A stretch of DNA of 14,232 bases from assembly GCA_028287885.1 (NCBI GenBank), contig JAQBOT010000200.1:1-14232 (forward strand). The letters run 5' to 3'. Under the pieces are notes generated by a model. The model did no database searches and was not told the origin of the DNA. It saw only the letters and a list, made by a program, of their open reading frames with translations. Numbering within the stretch: position 1 is the stretch's first letter; each line of letters starts with the position of its first letter. The position numbers and the translations under genes were made by a program. Below are positions 1 through 7,507 of the stretch, in pieces. This DNA is from Pedobacter sp. (GTDB lineage: Bacteria > Bacteroidota > Bacteroidia > Sphingobacteriales > Sphingobacteriaceae).

Positions 1-2
1 AA

Positions 3-1424
3 AAGCTATTTAGATTTTGGATTATTCTCCTGGTCCTCTCCATTGTTACCGGCATCAGCAACTTGTTTACTCTTGCCTCCTATACAGACCGGATTGTGGT
101 GTTTATATTAGGTCTTGTTGGAGCGATTACTGGATACTTCATATTAAAAACCGTCCAAAAAGATCGAGAAAACTATCCGGAGAAAGCCAGTCTGCTTGTT
201 AAAACCTTTATAGTTGTACAATCGCTTTCAGTGATCGTTAACCTGTTCGGCCGGTTTAGTTTGGCGAAGATCCTGCTTGTTACCTCTTTGTTCGGACTAT
301 GGCAGGCACTTACGCTGGTTGTATTTGTAAGGATTATTATGGAAGCCATTTTTCTACAACTGGAAGCCAGTAAGGAAAATGACAACGTATCTACCTATTT
401 CGATTTTGCTGCACTCCAAACGCGCTTTAAAACGGCATTGAATGTTGCTGCGCTTGTTCTATGGTTGATCTTATTTGCAGGTAACCTGAACATTCTTGAT
501 TCTGTATACGACATATTGGGGCAGATTCTAACGCATCCAAGAAAGATCGGCGATACAACATTCACATTTGGCAGCTTAATCATATTCATGATCATAATTT
601 ATGTTGCTTCCCTGATTAGCAGAGCAATAAGCTATTTCTTTGAATTTGCGGACTACCATTCGACATCTCAGACGCGGAAGAACAATCTAAGCTCCTCCAT
701 TCTGCTTGTTAAACTCGGTATTTTTTCGGTAGGTTTCGTGCTGGCAGTTGCGGCTTCAGGCATTCCAGTTGAACGCATAACCATCATCTTAGGTGCATTG
801 AGTGTTGGTATTGGTTTCGGACTACAAACCATTGTGAACAACCTTGTGTCGGGTGTGATTCTAGCTATTGAACGCCCGGTACAGATCGGCGATTTAATTG
901 AGGTGGGTAACAGAACCGGTACGGTAAAGTCAATGGGTATTCGGGCAAGCAAGATCGCCACTGGAGATGGCTCTGAATTAATTATCCCCAATGGTGATCT
1001 GCTTTCACAACACTTAGTGAACTGGACATTGTCTGACAAACATCGCCGTGTAGATGTGATCATCGGTGTAGCCTACGGCACAGACCTTAACAGGGTAATG
1101 GAAATTTTGAGTAAAGCCATTCAAGGCCGGGAGGATGTGCTGAATGATCCGGCACCACAGGTACTTGTTCATCATTTCAACGCCAGTTCTGTAGACTTCA
1201 AGGTCATGTTTTGGGTAGCCGAGCTTGGCAACTGGCTGAGTATAAAGAGTGAGGTACTTATGGCTGTTTACGATACATTTAACAAGGAGGGAATCGAAAT
1301 TCCTTTCCCTCAACAGGATGTGCATGTACACTATCCCACGGAAACAAAGAACAGTGAAATGAGGCTTCCTGAAAAAATTGAAGAGGCTGAAATGCAAAAT
1401 GAGGAAATAAATACAAAGCTATGA
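3..1424 (+). CDS. MscS-family mechanosensitive ion channel (5' end cut by window edge)
   Basis: Inner-membrane channel of the MscS family, which opens under membrane tension to release osmolytes after hypo-osmotic shock. The frame is open to the left edge (translating K-L-F-R-F-W-I-I-L-L-V from base 3), so the start lies outside the window; the first in-frame start-like codon, a TTG at 63, is internal. Several hydrophobic segments precede the signature region: the pore-lining helix is rich in Gly/Ala (ALSVGIGFGLQTIVNNLVSG, about 796-855), followed by the beta domain with ERPVQIGDLIEV and the LIIPNGDLL loop (about 868-1005), and an alpha/beta C-terminal domain ending near PFPQQDVHVHYP. A Glu-rich tail of about 30 residues follows. 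The extended N-terminus makes this one of the larger MscS-like proteins rather than a minimal MscS. The stop overlaps the next gene's ATG (ATGA), suggesting translational coupling. Family call is secure; gating properties are unknown. Confidence 0.93.
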   Translation, partial: KLFRFWIILLVLSIVTGISNLFTLASYTDRIVVFILGLVGAITGYFILKTVQKDRENYPEKASLLVKTFIVVQSLSVIVNLFGRFSLAKILLVTSLFGLWQALTLVVFVRIIMEAIFLQLEASKENDNVSTYFDFAALQTRFKTALNVAALVLWLILFAGNLNILDSVYDILGQILTHPRKIGDTTFTFGSLIIFMIIIYVASLISRAISYFFEFADYHSTSQTRKNNLSSSILLVKLGIFSVGFVLAVAASGIPVERITIILGALSVGIGFGLQTIVNNLVSGVILAIERPVQIGDLIEVGNRTGTVKSMGIRASKIATGDGSELIIPNGDLLSQHLVNWTLSDKHRRVDVIIGVAYGTDLNRVMEILSKAIQGREDVLNDPAPQVLVHHFNASSVDFKVMFWVAELGNWLSIKSEVLMAVYDTFNKEGIEIPFPQQDVHVHYPTETKNSEMRLPEKIEEAEMQNEEINTKL

Positions 1425-2293
1425 TCATCCTGGAAAATGAAAATCTAATTGCCTCGTTTAGTGCCAGAGGCGCCGAACTGCAATCATTAAAGAGCAAATT
1501 TAGTAATACCGAGTACATCTGGGCAGCCGATCCGAAGATCTGGGCGAAACATAGCCCGGTGCTTTTCCCAATCGTAGGTGCCCTTAAAGAAAACAAATAT
1601 ATTTATAAGGAGATTAGCTATGAACTTCCACGCCACGGCTTTGCCCGTGAACTCGAGTTCGAGGTTGAGCCAGTAAACGCGACAGAAGTTGTTTTTACGT
1701 TGAGGCAATCTGAAGAGACCTTGGCACTTTATCCCTTTGCCTTTCAACTTAGCTTGCGGTACACCCTATCTGAATATAGCTTGACCTGTAGCTATGAAGT
1801 TTTGAATCCTGGAGATCAGGACATGCTGTTTTCGATAGGTGGACATCCGGCCTTTGCAACACCTGTTAACGGCAGCAAATACTCAGACTACCAACTTACA
1901 TTTAATGCTGAATCTGAATTGCGTTACCACAAGGTTGTAAACAACCTCATATCAGATGAAACCATAGTACTTCCGTTGGAGAACCAGAAACTTACGTTAA
2001 AACATGAACTGTTCTATAAGGATGCCTTGGTTTTTAAATCATTGAAAAGTGACAAAATTACATTAACAAACAAAGTTAACCAGACTGGCTTAGAATTTAG
2101 TTTTGAAGGTTTTCCCTACTTTGGAATTTGGGCTGCGAAAGACGCCGACTTCATTTGCCTGGAGCCTTGGTGCGGTATTGCTGACGGTACAAATCACAAC
2201 CAGCACCTGCGCGACAAGGAAGGCATCATTACACTGGCAGCAAAACAAAGCTGGGGACGCGCCTGGACTGTAAAGATCATTTTACCTGCTTAA
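1421..2293 (+). CDS. Aldose 1-epimerase family protein (LacX-like mutarotase)
   Basis: A 290-residue cytosolic protein (no signal peptide) of the galactose-mutarotase fold, in the LacX-like subgroup. The family interconverts alpha and beta anomers of hexoses or acts on hexose-phosphate-type substrates; the substrate here cannot be told from sequence. Visible landmarks: RHGFAR at residues 71-76 with candidate catalytic/substrate His72; GGHPAF at 140-145 with the conserved His142; and CLEPWCG around Glu248, matching the catalytic-base glutamate position. Length fits the LacX group (about 290), shorter than classic GalM (about 340). The ATG at 1421 overlaps the upstream channel's TGA by four bases, so the two are almost certainly co-transcribed, though no functional link between channel and epimerase is evident. 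No terminator is obvious after the stop; 72 bases separate it from the peptidase gene. Confidence 0.9.
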   Translation: MIILENENLIASFSARGAELQSLKSKFSNTEYIWAADPKIWAKHSPVLFPIVGALKENKYIYKEISYELPRHGFARELEFEVEPVNATEVVFTLRQSEETLALYPFAFQLSLRYTLSEYSLTCSYEVLNPGDQDMLFSIGGHPAFATPVNGSKYSDYQLTFNAESELRYHKVVNNLISDETIVLPLENQKLTLKHELFYKDALVFKSLKSDKITLTNKVNQTGLEFSFEGFPYFGIWAAKDADFICLEPWCGIADGTNHNQHLRDKEGIITLAAKQSWGRAWTVKIILPA

Positions 2294-2365
2294 CAAAAGC
2301 GTTAAACTAATAATCTAATATATTGCCATTGTATTGTTTACAGTGATGATACAAGCTAATTTTTT

Positions 2366-4690
2366 ATGAAAAGATACCTACTATTCGCATCCGCTTTCAG
2401 CCTTGCCTTGTCGGCAAACGCGCAGCAAAGCGGTTCGTTAACTGCTAAAGACTATGAACATGCCGAAAGCTTTTTAAGTTACAATACGGAACCACTTGTA
2501 GAACACGGCGCTGTTCGGCCAAACTGGGTAGGTACTGATCGCTTTTGGTACTTGTCAAATTCCGGCTCTGGCAAAACTTTCTTCCTGGTCGACCCAATTA
2601 AAAACAGCCGGACGCCGGCATTCGACCAAGCAAAACTTGCTGCCGACTTGTCGAGAATAAGCGGCACAAGCTATACGGGCGACCCGTTGCCATTTCAAAC
2701 CCTCAATTATTCGGCTGATGGATCAACAATATCTTTCCTTGTAAAAGGACAGCGGTATGCATATGACCTTAAGAGTCAGCAGTTAACTAAAGACACAGGC
2801 AATACAGATTTTGATAACTCGGCAGTAAAGCCCGTTTTAAAAAGAGGTAACTTGGAAGTCTTGTCGCCTGATGGCAAATCTGCCGCTTTCATCCGCGACT
2901 ACAATCTTTGGGTACGCGACCTTGAAAGCAAGAAAGAGACGCAGCTTACGACAGATGGAATTAAAGACTTTGGCTATGCTACAGATAATGCAGGTTGGAA
3001 ACACAGTGAGGGCCCGATTCTACGTTGGTCGCCAGATTCAAAGAAGATAGCCACTTTTCAACAGGACCAACGAAATGTTAGTGACATGTATCTTGTGAGT
3101 ACAAACGTTGGTAAGCCAACTTTACAAGCATGGAAATACCCGCTTCCTGGAGATAAAGACATTGTTACCATCCAACGGGTGATCGTTAATGTGGAGGAAC
3201 CTAAAGTAATCAGGCTGCAAGTGGCCGCTGATCCCCACCGGGCTTCATTAAGTGATGATATTTCAAGCAGTGGAACCTTTGATGATGTAGATTGGAAAGC
3301 TGATGGCTCAGAATTGGCCTTTCTTTCGACTTCGCGCGACCACAAGCAAGAGCGATTCCGAATTGCTGATGCTGCCACAGGAAAAGTTAGAGAAGTGTTC
3401 GAAGAGCGTGTGCCTACGCAATATGAATCGGGACAAGGCGCAATAAACTGGAGGTACTTGCCGAAATCAAAAGAGGTCATCTGGTATTCTGAGCGCGACA
3501 ACTGGGGGCATTTGTATCTGTACGATGCGGTGACAGGAAAATTGAAAAACCAGATTACCAAAGGTGACTGGGTTGTTACCCAGCTTCTAAAGGTTGATGA
3601 AAAGAACAGGGTACTTTATTTCCTGGCCGGGGGCCGCGAAGCAGGCAACCCCTACTTCTCCCATTTGTATAAAATTGGATTTGATGGCAAGAACCTGAGT
3701 TCACTAAGTCCTGAGGAAGGAAATCACCAGATCTCTATTTCTCCTTCTGGAAACTACTTTGTAGACAGCTACTCAAAACCTAATGTAGCACCTATTTCTG
3801 TGTTGCGAAATATGAATGGCACATTGATCAATACGCTTGAAAAAGCCGATGTTTCCAAGTTGATTGCCAAGGGTTGGAAAGCGCCAATACCAGTTGCTTT
3901 GAAGGCGCATGACGACAAGACGGATATCTATGGACTGGTATTTACACCAACGAAGATGGATCCAAAAAAGAGATATCCTGTTGTAGATTATATTTATCCC
4001 GGTCCACAAGGTGGCAGCGTTGGCAGCTGGTCGTTTTCAGCTTCAAGAGGCGACAACCAGGCCCTTGCCGAGTTGGGTTTCATTGTAGTGGCAATTGAAG
4101 GTACAAGCAATCCACTTCGCTCGAAAAGCTTCCATGACATGAGCTACGGTGATATGTCAACCAATACACTTCCGGATCAAATCACTGCAATCAGGCAGCT
4201 CGCTTTGAAGTACCCGATTGATACCACACGTGTTGGCATCTGGGGGCATTCTGGCGGTGGCTTTGCCACTGCAGCAGCAATGTTCCGCTACCCAGACTTC
4301 TTTAAGGTAGGCATCTCAGAATCAGGAAATCACGAGAACAGAAATTATGAAGATGATTGGGCGGAGCGATACGATGGCTTGGTAGCAAACTCCAATTATG
4401 AGGTACAAGCAAATCAAAACTATGCAAAGAACCTGAAAGGGAAACTGATGCTGGCACACGGAATGATGGACGACAATGTTCCGCCTTCAAATACAATGTT
4501 GGTGGTGGATGCTCTGATTAAGGCAAACAAAAACTTTGACCTTGTGGTCTTTCCAAATAGCCCGCATGGTTACGGAGCCTACGGTCCTTATATGATGCGC
4601 CGCCGGTGGGATTACTTCGTGAAAAATCTTTTGAATGCTGAAGCTCCTAAAGAATACAACTGGAAAGGTCCGGCAAGCGCAGGCAAGTAA
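2366..4690 (+). CDS. Secreted S9B dipeptidyl-peptidase IV-like serine peptidase
   Basis: A 774-residue exported prolyl-oligopeptidase-family enzyme. A Sec signal peptide is clear (MKRYLLFASAFSLALSANAQ, likely cut after ANA or AQ), so it acts in the periplasm or outside. Residues about 90-500 form the DPPIV N-terminal beta-propeller, with repeated WSPDS/SPDGK-type blades. Residues about 560-760 are the alpha/beta hydrolase with GHSGGG (nucleophile Ser629), HGMMDDN (Asp702, with Asn704 at the position of human DPP4 Asn710) and NSPHGYG (His734). The spacing of the triad is nearly that of human DPP4 (630/708/740). Oddity: where true DPP IV enzymes carry the paired Glu that anchors the substrate amino terminus, this protein reads GWKHSEGP (210-217), with one Glu (215) only, so strict X-Pro dipeptidyl activity is not assured. 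Probably its own transcription unit, ending at the terminator at 4736-4769. Confidence 0.93.
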   Translation: MKRYLLFASAFSLALSANAQQSGSLTAKDYEHAESFLSYNTEPLVEHGAVRPNWVGTDRFWYLSNSGSGKTFFLVDPIKNSRTPAFDQAKLAADLSRISGTSYTGDPLPFQTLNYSADGSTISFLVKGQRYAYDLKSQQLTKDTGNTDFDNSAVKPVLKRGNLEVLSPDGKSAAFIRDYNLWVRDLESKKETQLTTDGIKDFGYATDNAGWKHSEGPILRWSPDSKKIATFQQDQRNVSDMYLVSTNVGKPTLQAWKYPLPGDKDIVTIQRVIVNVEEPKVIRLQVAADPHRASLSDDISSSGTFDDVDWKADGSELAFLSTSRDHKQERFRIADAATGKVREVFEERVPTQYESGQGAINWRYLPKSKEVIWYSERDNWGHLYLYDAVTGKLKNQITKGDWVVTQLLKVDEKNRVLYFLAGGREAGNPYFSHLYKIGFDGKNLSSLSPEEGNHQISISPSGNYFVDSYSKPNVAPISVLRNMNGTLINTLEKADVSKLIAKGWKAPIPVALKAHDDKTDIYGLVFTPTKMDPKKRYPVVDYIYPGPQGGSVGSWSFSASRGDNQALAELGFIVVAIEGTSNPLRSKSFHDMSYGDMSTNTLPDQITAIRQLALKYPIDTTRVGIWGHSGGGFATAAAMFRYPDFFKVGISESGNHENRNYEDDWAERYDGLVANSNYEVQANQNYAKNLKGKLMLAHGMMDDNVPPSNTMLVVDALIKANKNFDLVVFPNSPHGYGAYGPYMMRRRWDYFVKNLLNAEAPKEYNWKGPASAGK

Positions 4691-4735
4691 CACCAACTTT
4701 ATAATCGCAATTGTTGTCCTAGCAATTGGATGCAA

Positions 4736-4769
4736 AAAAGGGCCTGTTCTTTTACGATCAGGCCCTTTT
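4736..4769. terminator. Bidirectional rho-independent terminator
   Basis: A perfect 11-bp inverted repeat (AAAAGGGCCTG at 4736-4746 and its complement at 4759-4769) around a 12-base loop. It has a T-rich flank on the right and an A-run on the left (4734-4739) that becomes a U-run on the other strand. It sits between the ends of the convergent peptidase gene (stop 4690) and the small secreted-protein gene (stop 4804), so it can serve both. Confidence 0.9.
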
Positions 4770-4803
4770 ACTTTTATGAACTTCAAGCAGTTCGTAACTT
4801 GTT

Positions 4804-5196
4804 TTATTTTTCCCCGCCACAAATGCCCACAATCTTGTGAAATGCATCATGAACCTGGATCAAAGATTTATTAATCTTCTCATCTTTGGCGTTCTCCATA
4901 ATTAAACCATTAAGGGTGGTTGTGCGTTTGCTCAGTTCTTCTAAGGCCGCTTTTAGCTCAGGTTTGTTGTATTTTGCTGGAATGTCAGATTTTAGAAGCA
5001 AAGCTGCTTTATCAACCAGTTCCCCACTCCTTTGCTTTACAGGTTCAAAGTTACCTTTCTCTGCAGGATGAAATGTTGCTGCCATCACCCCGTGGAAGTT
5101 GCCCAAACCAGGCCATGCTGTGAATATATCTTGAGCGTTTGCGTTCGTAGCCGCTATGGTTAATAAGAGTACAAATAGTAAAGAGATCTTTTTCAT
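4804..5196 (-). CDS. Small secreted helical protein of unknown function, His-rich ends
   Basis: A 130-residue exported protein I do not recognise by name. It begins with a Sec signal peptide (MKKISLLFVLLL..., likely cut after ATNANA near residue 21). The mature part of about 108 residues looks all-alpha: amphipathic stretches broken at GNF, IPAKYNKPE and KDEK, consistent with a four-helix bundle. Histidines cluster near both ends: FHGVMAATFH early in the mature chain and VHDAFHKIVGICGG at the C-terminus, the latter with a lone Cys. There is no CxxCH, so it is not a standard cytochrome c. Placement of His and Cys at opposite ends of a helical bundle would suit metal or haem binding, but this is inference. 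It is the last gene of the fabH-led minus-strand run, 64 bases after the lipoprotein gene, and reads into the terminator at 4736-4769. Confidence 0.8.
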   Translation of the reverse strand: MKKISLLFVLLLTIAATNANAQDIFTAWPGLGNFHGVMAATFHPAEKGNFEPVKQRSGELVDKAALLLKSDIPAKYNKPELKAALEELSKRTTTLNGLIMENAKDEKINKSLIQVHDAFHKIVGICGGEK

Positions 5197-5260
5197 GTTA
5201 TTGATTATTTGCAGCTAATTTAGCAAATGATCGATAGAGGAAAAGCATTAAAAGGGTAGC

Positions 5261-5698
5261 TTAATTCTTGAACTTGCTTAAATAGCTGTCCGCCAGCCTA
5301 ATTTCCTGTTTGAAGAGGCTATCGACATGTTGAATTTTCAACTTTTCTGATTCAAAGTAAGCAATGGCCTGTTCATTAGACTTACCTGTTACATCCGGCT
5401 CAAACTTATGCATCCAATCGTTCATGGCCTCATCAGCTTTGTTTAATCTTGCCTGTACCACAATAATCGAATCTTTTTCTTTCACCGTATCAATGGAAGG
5501 GTTTTTTGCCTTCAAAGCAGAAAGGTTTTTCAGCATCTCGCCTAAACGAATTTGCTTATCTACAACATTACCTGCATCAGCCATTACGGCATCATGGTAC
5601 TTTATAACTTCAGCTCTTTTCTCTTTATAGTCCAACTTCGGTTTACAACTGAAAAGACAGATTGCCAGAAGTGCTAAGGTTAAGCGTCTATAGATCAT
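5261..5698 (-). CDS. Putative lipoprotein, helical, 'viral A-type inclusion protein'-like
   Basis: A 145-residue predicted lipoprotein. The signal sequence ends in the lipobox LFSC with Cys18 as the lipidated residue; the next residues are KPKLD, with no Asp at +2, so it may go to the outer membrane. The mature chain is charged and helical (long Lys/Glu-rich stretches, KYHDAVMADAG, then ADEAMNDWMHKFEPD). The HDxVM...AMxxWM pattern resembles small Bacteroidetes lipoproteins that databases often label 'viral A-type inclusion protein', an uninformative name; function is unknown. The gene starts 25 bases after the fabH stop on the same strand and is followed 64 bases later by another small exported protein, so the three probably share a transcript. 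The ATG at 5698 is the only start that includes the whole signal peptide. Confidence 0.82.
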   Translation of the reverse strand: MIYRRLTLALLAICLFSCKPKLDYKEKRAEVIKYHDAVMADAGNVVDKQIRLGEMLKNLSALKAKNPSIDTVKEKDSIIVVQARLNKADEAMNDWMHKFEPDVTGKSNEQAIAYFESEKLKIQHVDSLFKQEIRLADSYLSKFKN

Positions 5699-5723
5699 GG
5701 TGAAGAATTTCTTTGGTGTTTGC

Positions 5724-6725
5724 TTATCCTCTCAGTTTAGCCCAGCGTAAATAGGTTGCACCCCAGGAGAAACCGGCACCAAATGCAGTTAAAAGAATGT
5801 TATCTCCAGGTTTGAAGTCATTCTTATACTCCCATAAACATAAAGGAATGGTACCTGCTGTGGTATTGCCGTAACGCTGGATGTTAACCTTTACCTGATC
5901 TTCGGTCAATCCAAGTTTTTCACCAACGGCGTTGATGATACGTAAGTTTGCCTGGTGCGGAATCATCCAGGTGATGTCTTTCGCTTCAAGCTCATTTCTT
6001 TCAAAAATGCTGAGGCAGGTATCGGACATGCCTTCAATTGCAGCCTTGAAAACCACACGACCATTTTGTGAAATAAAGTTTTGTTTATTATTAACAGTGT
6101 CTAATGTGGAAGGATTTTGGGAACCGCCGGCAAGCACAATAAGGTGTTCTCTGCCAGTACCGTCTGTTTTAAAGACGTTGTCTACAATACCTACATCTTC
6201 TATAGTTTGTTCAAGCAAAACAGCACCAGCACCATCTCCAAATAAGATACATGTATTTCTGTCTTCATAATTGATAATGCTGCTGTTTTGATCCGCACCA
6301 ACTACAATTACATTTTTATAGCGACCGCTTTCAATTAAGCTGGCACCTAAGGTTAAGGCGTAAAGGAATCCGCTGCAAGCGGCATTTGAATCTACCCCCC
6401 ATGCATTAATTAAACCGGCTTTGTCGCAAACCACGCTTGCGGTTGAAACCATGATGTAATCAGGCGTTGAGGTAGACACAATAAGACACTCTATTTCCTC
6501 TGGCTGCATTTTTGCACTTTCCAGTAGATTTTGAACAGCTTTGGTTACCATATCTGAGGTAGCAAGGTTTACATCATTAACAATGCGTCGCTCCTCTATC
6601 CCGGTCCTGGAAACTATCCATTCACTATTGGTATCCACCATGTGCTCTAAATCCTTATTGCTAAGCACCGTATCCGGAACATAACCACCCAAAGCAGTAA
6701 TGGCCGCATTATATCTCATACTCAT
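5724..6725 (-). CDS. fabH: Beta-ketoacyl-ACP synthase III (FabH family)
   Basis: Condensing enzyme that starts fatty-acid synthesis by joining an acyl-CoA primer to malonyl-ACP in the cytosol. From the ATG at 6725 it is 333 residues, the usual FabH length. The Cys-His-Asn triad is complete: Cys117 in SNAACSGF, His257 in PHQANLR, Asn287 in RYGNTTAG. Other family marks are TNSEWIVSRTGIEERR near the N-terminus and GDGAGAV in the middle. A TTG at 6749 would add eight residues, but it lies inside a perfect -7 promoter element (6747-6754), so I place the start at 6725; another ATG at 6719 is possible. Downstream are two small exported-protein genes rather than plsX, rpmF or acp, so this may be a second FabH paralogue or a related initiation enzyme for branched or special acyl chains. 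That last point is inference. Confidence 0.93.
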   Translation of the reverse strand: MSMRYNAAITALGGYVPDTVLSNKDLEHMVDTNSEWIVSRTGIEERRIVNDVNLATSDMVTKAVQNLLESAKMQPEEIECLIVSTSTPDYIMVSTASVVCDKAGLINAWGVDSNAACSGFLYALTLGASLIESGRYKNVIVVGADQNSSIINYEDRNTCILFGDGAGAVLLEQTIEDVGIVDNVFKTDGTGREHLIVLAGGSQNPSTLDTVNNKQNFISQNGRVVFKAAIEGMSDTCLSIFERNELEAKDITWMIPHQANLRIINAVGEKLGLTEDQVKVNIQRYGNTTAGTIPLCLWEYKNDFKPGDNILLTAFGAGFSWGATYLRWAKLRG

Positions 6726-6746
6726 TCCATTCAAATTATGTGGCCG

Positions 6747-6754
6747 CAAAAGTA
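6747..6754 (-). promoter_or_regulatory. -7 promoter element of fabH (TACTTTTG)
   Basis: On the minus strand TACTTTTG matches the Bacteroidetes primary sigma -7 consensus TAnnTTTG exactly. Transcription would begin about 6 bases downstream, near 6740, leaving a leader of roughly 15 bases before the ATG at 6725. I see no convincing -33 TTTG. The position argues against the TTG start at 6749. Confidence 0.6.
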
Positions 6755-6795
6755 CGAATATTACAGCTACGTTACATTTTATTTTTAATCTACTG

Positions 6796-6803
6796 TACCT
6801 TTG
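6796..6803 (+). promoter_or_regulatory. -7 promoter element of the SCO/cytochrome pair (TACCTTTG)
   Basis: TACCTTTG matches the Bacteroidetes -7 consensus TAnnTTTG exactly. It would start transcription near 6809, about 40 bases before the ATG at 6851. It lies back to back with the fabH promoter, with about 40 bases between the two -7 elements. No clear -33 motif. Confidence 0.55.
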
Positions 6804-6850
6804 CCAGTCTTTTATAACACTTTACAAACAAATAATTCATATATTTTGCA

Positions 6851-7504
6851 ATGAGACACCTCCCTTTACGTATCCTACTTTTATTTTGTGCCGTTTTACT
6901 TGTATTCAACTCTTGTACTAAGGAAAGAAAACTACCAATTTATGGAAACCGGGATACTAAAATTGTCAAGCATGCAGATGGTAGCTCCAGTATCGACACG
7001 GTGTACCAGACCATTCCCGATTTTACTTTCCTGAACCAAGACAGTGTCAAGATTAACAACAACACTTTTAAGAACAAAGTTTATGTTGCGGATTTCTTCT
7101 TTACAAGCTGCCCGAGTATTTGCCCGATTATGCATAGGAACTTGAAGAAAGTGTATGAAGATTTCAAGGGCAACCCAGAGGTTATGTTCCTATCGCATAC
7201 CATAGATTACAAGTATGATACCCCCCATATTCTGAAAAAGTATGCTGCCAAGCTCGGCGTAGACGACAAAAAGTGGCAGTTTGCCTACGGCAAGCGTAAT
7301 GATATTTATACCATTGCTGAAAAAAGCTACCTGGTAGCTGTTCAGGAAGACTCAACAGAAAAGGGCAGTTATGTACATCAGGGTTGGTTGATCCTGATTG
7401 ACAAAGACAGGAAGATGCGCGGAATTTACGATGGTACGGATTCAAAAGCTGTTGAAAAGCTTGGCAAAGACATTCCAACTTTGCTGGCCGAGTATAAAAA
7501 ATAA
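6851..7504 (+). CDS. SCO1/SenC-family copper chaperone lipoprotein
   Basis: A 217-residue thioredoxin-fold protein of the SCO1/SenC/PrrC family, which delivers copper to the CuA site of cytochrome oxidase or keeps its cysteines reduced. A lipobox FNSC with Cys22 predicts membrane anchoring facing the periplasm. The copper ligands are all present: FTSCPSICP with Cys87 and Cys91 (CxxxC) and His176 in YVHQGW. DTP and the GxxxxIYxIA segment also fit the family, as does the length. The ATG at 6851 gives an intact signal peptide. The cytochrome c gene follows after three untranslated bases, so the two form an operon, which supports a role in respiratory-chain assembly or electron transfer; no oxidase subunit gene lies in the window. 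Start and family are secure; the exact target oxidase is unknown. Confidence 0.94.
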   Translation: MRHLPLRILLLFCAVLLVFNSCTKERKLPIYGNRDTKIVKHADGSSSIDTVYQTIPDFTFLNQDSVKINNNTFKNKVYVADFFFTSCPSICPIMHRNLKKVYEDFKGNPEVMFLSHTIDYKYDTPHILKKYAAKLGVDDKKWQFAYGKRNDIYTIAEKSYLVAVQEDSTEKGSYVHQGWLILIDKDRKMRGIYDGTDSKAVEKLGKDIPTLLAEYKK

Positions 7505-7507
7505 GGT

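Noticed and set aside
63..65. TTG as the start of the MscS protein
   Set aside because: The frame remains open to the window edge with hydrophobic sequence upstream, so the true start is outside.
17..202. 61-codon plus-strand reading frame at the left edge
   Set aside because: It overlaps the MscS frame, which is open from base 3 and carries clear membrane segments; this frame has no recognisable content.
2329..2354. Inverted repeat TTGTAT / ATACAA upstream of the peptidase gene
   Set aside because: Only 6 bp with a 14-base loop in AT-rich DNA; too weak to call an operator or terminator.
3058..3561. 167-codon antisense frame inside the peptidase gene
   Set aside because: Shadow of a strongly supported gene; the translation has no domain-like features.
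4635..4874. 79-codon plus-strand frame across the peptidase 3' end and terminator
   Set aside because: It runs through the terminator hairpin and into the opposite-strand gene; a chance frame.
6726..6749. Eight-residue N-terminal extension of FabH from TTG
   Set aside because: The TTG is part of a consensus -7 promoter element and the extension has no family similarity.
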